A stretch of DNA of 64,000 nt from CAZKUN01 sp964555935. GTDB taxonomy: Bacteria; Armatimonadota; Zipacnadia; Zipacnadales; VGFC01. A program made the translations under genes and the position numbers. This document shows, piece after piece, positions 60,797 to 64,000 of the stretch. The DNA is taken from NCBI GenBank assembly GCA_964555935.1, contig CAZKUN010000004.1:34990-98989 (forward strand). Reading direction: 5' to 3'. The notes beneath the pieces are model-generated. The model was not told the DNA's origin. It ran no database searches and saw only the letters and a list, made by a program, of their open reading frames with translations. Numbering within the stretch: the stretch's first letter is position 1; every line of letters starts with the position of its first letter.

Positions 60797-62434
60797 ATGC
60801 GGTGGATCCCCGCGCTGTCGTTGATCCTCGTAGTGACGTTATGTCCGCAGGCTTTCGCAGATACCACAGTCGTCGTGCCCTTCGACCACTGGGCGTATGA
60901 TGCCGTCCAGACGCTCGCGGACGAGGGCATCATCATCGGCTACCCGAAGTCGCAGGATTACAAGGGTGACCGCGCGCTGACGCGGTATGAGTTCGCCATG
61001 GCGATCTCGCGTCTGATGGATTGGTATGAGGGCAAGCCCGGAGTCGTCGCTGACCTTGCGGGTGAAGATGGCCCCGAGGGTGAGATCGGGCCGGCAGGCC
61101 CGATAGGGCCGACCGGTGCGCCCGGTGCCGCCGGCGCGGCTGGCGTTGCCGGTGCCGTTGGCCCGCAGGGCCCGGCGGGTACCGTGACGGAGGAAGAGGT
61201 CCGCGGCATCTGCGCCAAGCTTCTGGATGAGTTCAAGTCCGAACTCGCCGACGTGCAGTCGCAGATCGATGACCTTGGCGATCAGACAGACGACCTCGAC
61301 AATCGCGTGACAGCGCTTGAGGATGCGATGAACCGTCCTCGAGTCACCGGATGGATCGACTACCGGACCGGTCTGGTCGGCGACCTCTGGAGCAACGCTG
61401 AGTTCGACGCGCTAACCGCCAAGCTGGGCATCGAAGGTCCCATCACCGATGATCTGTACGGCAAGATCTCCCTCAAGATGATCGACGACGCCTCGCGCGT
61501 TGAGATCGCTCGCCATCAAGTCGTCCCCATGGATTCCCTCGGCCTCGGCGAGAACATCTGGCTGGACGAGGCCTTCATCGCCGCGAGCACTGACTGCATC
61601 ACCGACGCCGACTGGACGCTTGGCCGCCAGTTCGTCAGCCACGGGATGGGCTTGGCCTTCGACAACGATCGCATCGCTCAGAGCGGCGTTCGCTTGCAGT
61701 TGCCGGACGTCCTCACCGACGGATTGGATGTTGAGGTATTTACCGGCGATGCGTGGGGCGACCACGGTCGGACTTTCGGCGTTGGCGTCGACCACATCAC
61801 CTCCTACCGCCTGGCATACACGAAGCCATCCTGGCATATCGGTGGCACGTACCTCTTCGACGGCGCTGGCGACGAGCAAGCCTGGGCCGTCGACGCTTCG
61901 GGCGAGATCTGGGGCCGCGACGTTGCGTTTGAGTATGCAAATATGGAGCGCAACTTCGCTCGGATCGACTTCAGCAACTCGGCTGCCTGGCTGGGAAGCA
62001 TCGAACTCATCGATACCGGCAGCGTGAAGATCACCGGGATCGCCAGTCGCACTGACCGGACGTACGACATCGCTTTCTCGCGCCTGCATCCGTACTACGA
62101 GATGATCCAGTATGACCTGGCCGCCTCCCCGGGAGCTGTGCCTTGGGAACGCTGGATGCGCAACACGACGATCTTCAATGGCGCTCGCGCCTTGACTGGG
62201 CTCGCCCAACTCGAGATCGGCGACACGCCTGTTGAACTGCGGTACGTCAATCTCGACCCCGTTCACCCGGCCGTGCTGATGGGCACGACCTATGACGAGC
62301 TCGTCTCGATCAGCGCGACCCGTGAGGTCGTGGACGGGCTGGACGTAACCTTCAGTTGGGCTCGACAGTTGTCGGACGTGAGTTGGCTGGAAGATCTGGA
62401 CTTGGTCCAAGCGGCAGCCGTGGTGTCCTTCTAG
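60797..62434 (+). CDS. SLH-domain porin with collagen-like segment and coiled coil
   Basis: 545 aa, ATG preceded by TAGGAGGC. Residues 1-21 are a signal peptide; 28-78 are one SLH domain (HWAYDAVQTLADEGIIIGYP...LTRYEFAMAISRLMD) that should bind cell-wall polymer. Residues 89-130 are 14 uninterrupted Gly-X-Y triplets (GPEGEIGPAGPIGPTGAP...), followed by a coiled coil (about 131-178; IDDLGDQTDDLDNRVTALED) and a C-terminal beta-barrel-like half that begins TGWIDYRTGLV. Similar SLH-coiled coil-barrel proteins (OmpM-type) tie the outer membrane to peptidoglycan in diderm Terrabacteria. The collagen-like spacer between the SLH domain and the coiled coil is the odd element. The protein is probably a trimer. 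Confidence 0.88.
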   Translation: MRWIPALSLILVVTLCPQAFADTTVVVPFDHWAYDAVQTLADEGIIIGYPKSQDYKGDRALTRYEFAMAISRLMDWYEGKPGVVADLAGEDGPEGEIGPAGPIGPTGAPGAAGAAGVAGAVGPQGPAGTVTEEEVRGICAKLLDEFKSELADVQSQIDDLGDQTDDLDNRVTALEDAMNRPRVTGWIDYRTGLVGDLWSNAEFDALTAKLGIEGPITDDLYGKISLKMIDDASRVEIARHQVVPMDSLGLGENIWLDEAFIAASTDCITDADWTLGRQFVSHGMGLAFDNDRIAQSGVRLQLPDVLTDGLDVEVFTGDAWGDHGRTFGVGVDHITSYRLAYTKPSWHIGGTYLFDGAGDEQAWAVDASGEIWGRDVAFEYANMERNFARIDFSNSAAWLGSIELIDTGSVKITGIASRTDRTYDIAFSRLHPYYEMIQYDLAASPGAVPWERWMRNTTIFNGARALTGLAQLEIGDTPVELRYVNLDPVHPAVLMGTTYDELVSISATREVVDGLDVTFSWARQLSDVSWLEDLDLVQAAAVVSF

Positions 62435-62576
62435 CCGCCAGTCGCTCTTTGGTCGAGCAAGTCGGTCTCATCGAGTTCCCCATGACTGAGGTGGGGAGCG
62501 TGGTTGTGAGGGCCTGACCGTCGCTTGGGTCCATTGCCCAACCGCATTCCAGCGTTTTTCGAAGGAGATACTGACA

Positions 62577-63005
62577 ATGCGCAACGTAGCATTTGTGATG
62601 ATTGGCTTGATCGTGCTCTTGGTGTGCTCGCTGCTTCCGGGATGCGGCGGGGAAGGTGGCGTCGGCACGGTCGTCACGATCGTAGGCGCGTACACAGGGA
62701 TCTCGCTCGGGGATGCCACGGGCATCATAAAGTTCTTCGTTAACCCCGGCGGCGTGTTCACTGGCAACATCACCCTCCCACCCGTATGCGTCGGAACGAT
62801 TGCGATCACCGGCACTGTGGATCCCGTCACCGGCGCCGTGACCTTCAGCGGCTCCGGGTGCGGCATTACCTTCAGTGGTTCGGGCACGCTGACGCAGACC
62901 TCGCCAGGCGTCTGGACGGGCTCAGGCACTTGGTCAGGCAGCAACGGCTCGAGCGGGACCTGGGCGGGTACGCGGACCGGCTCAACCGGCTCGATCAGCA
63001 TATAG
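62577..63005 (+). CDS. Small secreted lipoprotein, unknown function
   Basis: 142 aa with GAAGGAG upstream. The N-terminus MRNVAFVMIGLIVLLVCSLL ends in the lipobox LPGC, so it should be lipid-anchored after residue 22. The rest is rich in glycine, serine and threonine with repeated strand-like units (GNITLPPVCVGTIAITG, TFSGSGCGITFSGSGTLT) and a low-complexity C-terminus (SGTWSGSNGSSGTWAGTRTG). The two internal cysteines might pair. It lies downstream of the porin gene, in the same direction. No family was recognised. Confidence 0.72.
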   Translation: MRNVAFVMIGLIVLLVCSLLPGCGGEGGVGTVVTIVGAYTGISLGDATGIIKFFVNPGGVFTGNITLPPVCVGTIAITGTVDPVTGAVTFSGSGCGITFSGSGTLTQTSPGVWTGSGTWSGSNGSSGTWAGTRTGSTGSISI

Positions 63006-63036
63006 TCCACTCAATCTGTTGACGCGTCAGTCACTG

Positions 63037-63072
63037 CCGAGGAGCCTCGATGTATCTGGGGGGGCTCCTCGG
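63037..63072 (+). terminator. Hairpin after the lipoprotein gene, possible terminator
   Basis: A perfect 10-bp inverted repeat (CCGAGGAGCC at 63037-63046, GGCTCCTCGG at 63063-63072) with a 16-base loop lies just after the stop. No run of T follows, so it may be a terminator helped by other factors or a transcript-stabilising hairpin. Confidence 0.45.
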
Positions 63073-63261
63073 AAGCACGTCGACGGACGATGAGCAGTCG
63101 ACAGATGCCGTCTGACAGCGATTCAAGATGAATAACGCTCACGCTTGCCTGCCAGCGAATGACGACCCACACCGATCTTCGATGACGCGCAGACGGTGGA
63201 ACCAGCGCAGCCGCTGATCGCTTCAGGACACAATGGGCTACGTTGCCGAGGTTCTGCGTCC

Positions 63262-63570
63262 ATGCATGAAGAGTATTGCTACAGCTGCGACGCTGTGCTA
63301 GACCCGTCCGATGCGGATGTCTGTCCCAAGTGCAGCCGCAAACAGACGCGCGCATGTTTCTGCACGCGACGGATCAGTAAGGGCATCGCTACGTGCCCCC
63401 AGTGCGGGACTGATTGGGCGAAGATCGATGCAGTCCACGAGGCGCAACGCGAGGAACACCACGTGGATCAGCGCGCGCAGCGCCGGCGGAGACTGTTGGG
63501 CGCAATCGTGGGCTTGGTCATACTGATCGGCGTCCCGGCAGCCTGGTGGATGCTCACGAGCGGCCGGTGA
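63262..63570 (+). CDS. Double zinc-ribbon protein with C-terminal membrane anchor
   Basis: 102 aa from the ATG at 63262; a longer frame from 63196 is less supported. Two ribbon knuckles are visible: CYSCDAVLDPSDADVCPKC and CFCTRRISKGIATCPQC, each with a CxxC or CxC pair. A basic helix (EAQREEHHVDQRAQRRRR) precedes a C-terminal hydrophobic helix (LLGAIVGLVILIGVPAAWWML), making it a tail-anchored inner-membrane protein with its ribbons in the cytoplasm. It could be an adaptor or regulator. Function unknown. Confidence 0.68.
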   Translation: MHEEYCYSCDAVLDPSDADVCPKCSRKQTRACFCTRRISKGIATCPQCGTDWAKIDAVHEAQREEHHVDQRAQRRRRLLGAIVGLVILIGVPAAWWMLTSGR

Positions 63571-63954
63571 AGGCCGCAGTGCAGTACCTGTTGATGGTCC
63601 CCTGACGGATGCGCCCTCCGACGACAGCCAACAGATCGATAATGTTCGTTATGTTAAGTTGAAGGAAGAGCCAAGGGCGATCCATGCCCGAGGCAACGAC
63701 CGCAGGCTAGCGCAATAAGCAACCTTGAGAGCAAGTCCCCACGCTCGACGCGTCGCAGCTAAAGCAACTCCTACACGGAAGCTCTGCCCTACAGCTGTGA
63801 ATCCGACCTGTAGGAGCGGGTTCAGCCGCGACCAGTGAATCCCGGATGGGCCCGCCCAATGCCGCAAGTGGCGACAGACCCGGACCGCGGGTCGGCGCAA
63901 GGAGCAGCGATCCTGGCTAAGTGGCCAGCTCTCCCCGCCTACCAGAAGAATCGC
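63571..63954. other. Noncoding stretch with an interspersed-repeat-like element
   Basis: No supported gene lies between the zinc-ribbon gene and the terminator at the window end. It contains a 25-base element at 63808-63832 (listed separately), the inverted pair CTACAG/CTGTAG around it, and several short inverted repeats. An open frame on the minus strand (63649-63900) has no ribosome site or recognisable protein. Confidence 0.4.
63808..63832. repeat. REP-like palindromic element
   Basis: The core TAGGAGCGGGTTCAGCCGCG (63811-63830) lies within 63808-63832 and has a short GCGG/CCGC dyad around TTCAG. It closely resembles REP elements known from Pseudomonas and Xanthomonas intergenic regions. 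Only one copy was found in the window, so its repeat nature is inferred from similarity rather than seen here. Confidence 0.4.
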
Positions 63955-63995
63955 GAAGGGCAGCGGCTTCGTAGGCCGCTGCCCTTCATCGTTTT
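63955..63995 (+). terminator. Strong Rho-independent terminator
   Basis: A perfect 13-bp stem (GAAGGGCAGCGGC at 63955-63967 with GCCGCTGCCCTTC at 63975-63987) and 7-base loop is followed by ATCGTTTT on the plus strand. It could end the porin/lipoprotein/zinc-ribbon transcript or a gene beyond the edge. Confidence 0.8.
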
Positions 63996-64000
63996 GGGAT

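Noticed and set aside
1..64000. CRISPR arrays, insertion sequences, rRNA or tRNA genes
   Set aside because: No regularly spaced long direct repeats, transposase genes with terminal repeats, or tRNA-like cloverleaf motifs were noticed while reading both strands. A dedicated tRNA search was not possible here.

Overview
The window is GC-rich DNA from a bacterium, almost entirely devoted to making, modifying and exporting extracellular or capsular polysaccharide. The organism looks diderm: it has two Wza-like export proteins, a YjbH-like beta-barrel protein and a lipoprotein. A porin-like protein with an SLH domain (60797-62434) recalls diderm Terrabacteria such as Armatimonadota, Deinococcota or Cyanobacteria. 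I infer an Armatimonadota-like or related lineage, but no rRNA or core marker gene is present to prove it.

Layout. (1) 1-9759, minus strand: Wza-like exporter, tyrosine autokinase, Wzm/Wzt ABC exporter, then a tightly overlapping sugar-phosphate cassette (GtrA fused to a ribulose-phosphate-epimerase-like domain, nucleotidyltransferase fused to histidine phosphatase, sugar nucleotidyltransferase, and the start of another GtrA-like gene). (2) 9997-12340, plus strand: a WecA-type initiating transferase and a glycosyltransferase. (3) 12582-26635, minus strand: methyltransferase, a VTC/CotH/DUF4956 trio, acyltransferase, YjbH-like protein, a secreted glycosidase-like protein, a sugar kinase and two family 2 glycosyltransferases. 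(4) 26829-33947, minus strand: secreted subtilase, three family 4 glycosyltransferases and a hexapeptide acyltransferase; then a second WecA-type transferase on the plus strand (34209-35285). (5) 35308-44728, minus strand: second tyrosine autokinase, FKP-type fucokinase/pyrophosphorylase, an SDR protein and a nucleotidyltransferase-galactokinase fusion. (6) 44795-47244: a replicon-like module. (7) 47282-58366, minus strand: a Wzy-type locus with ligase/polymerase, five glycosyltransferases or relatives, two Wzx flippases and a methyltransferase. (8) 58842-63570, plus strand: second Wza-like exporter, SLH-collagen porin, lipoprotein and zinc-ribbon protein.

How the genes work together: WecA-type proteins start glycans on undecaprenyl phosphate and the many glycosyltransferases extend them. 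Bifunctional kinase/pyrophosphorylases supply GDP-fucose and another NDP-sugar. Wzx/Wzy or Wzm/Wzt move and polymerise the chains, the autokinases control length, and the Wza-like proteins export them.

The most unusual region is 44795-47244. It contains a lambda-O-like initiator gene with four phased dyad repeats inside its coding sequence next to an A/T-rich purine tract. A predicted antisense RNA lies over its leader. A ParA gene apparently starts at ATT after a strong Shine-Dalgarno. A ribbon-helix-helix partner gene follows, and two arrays of 8-bp-period repeats with a shared consensus flank the ParA/partner pair. Together these look like a replication and partition module inside a glycan locus, which suggests the locus is, or once was, carried on a plasmid or chromid.
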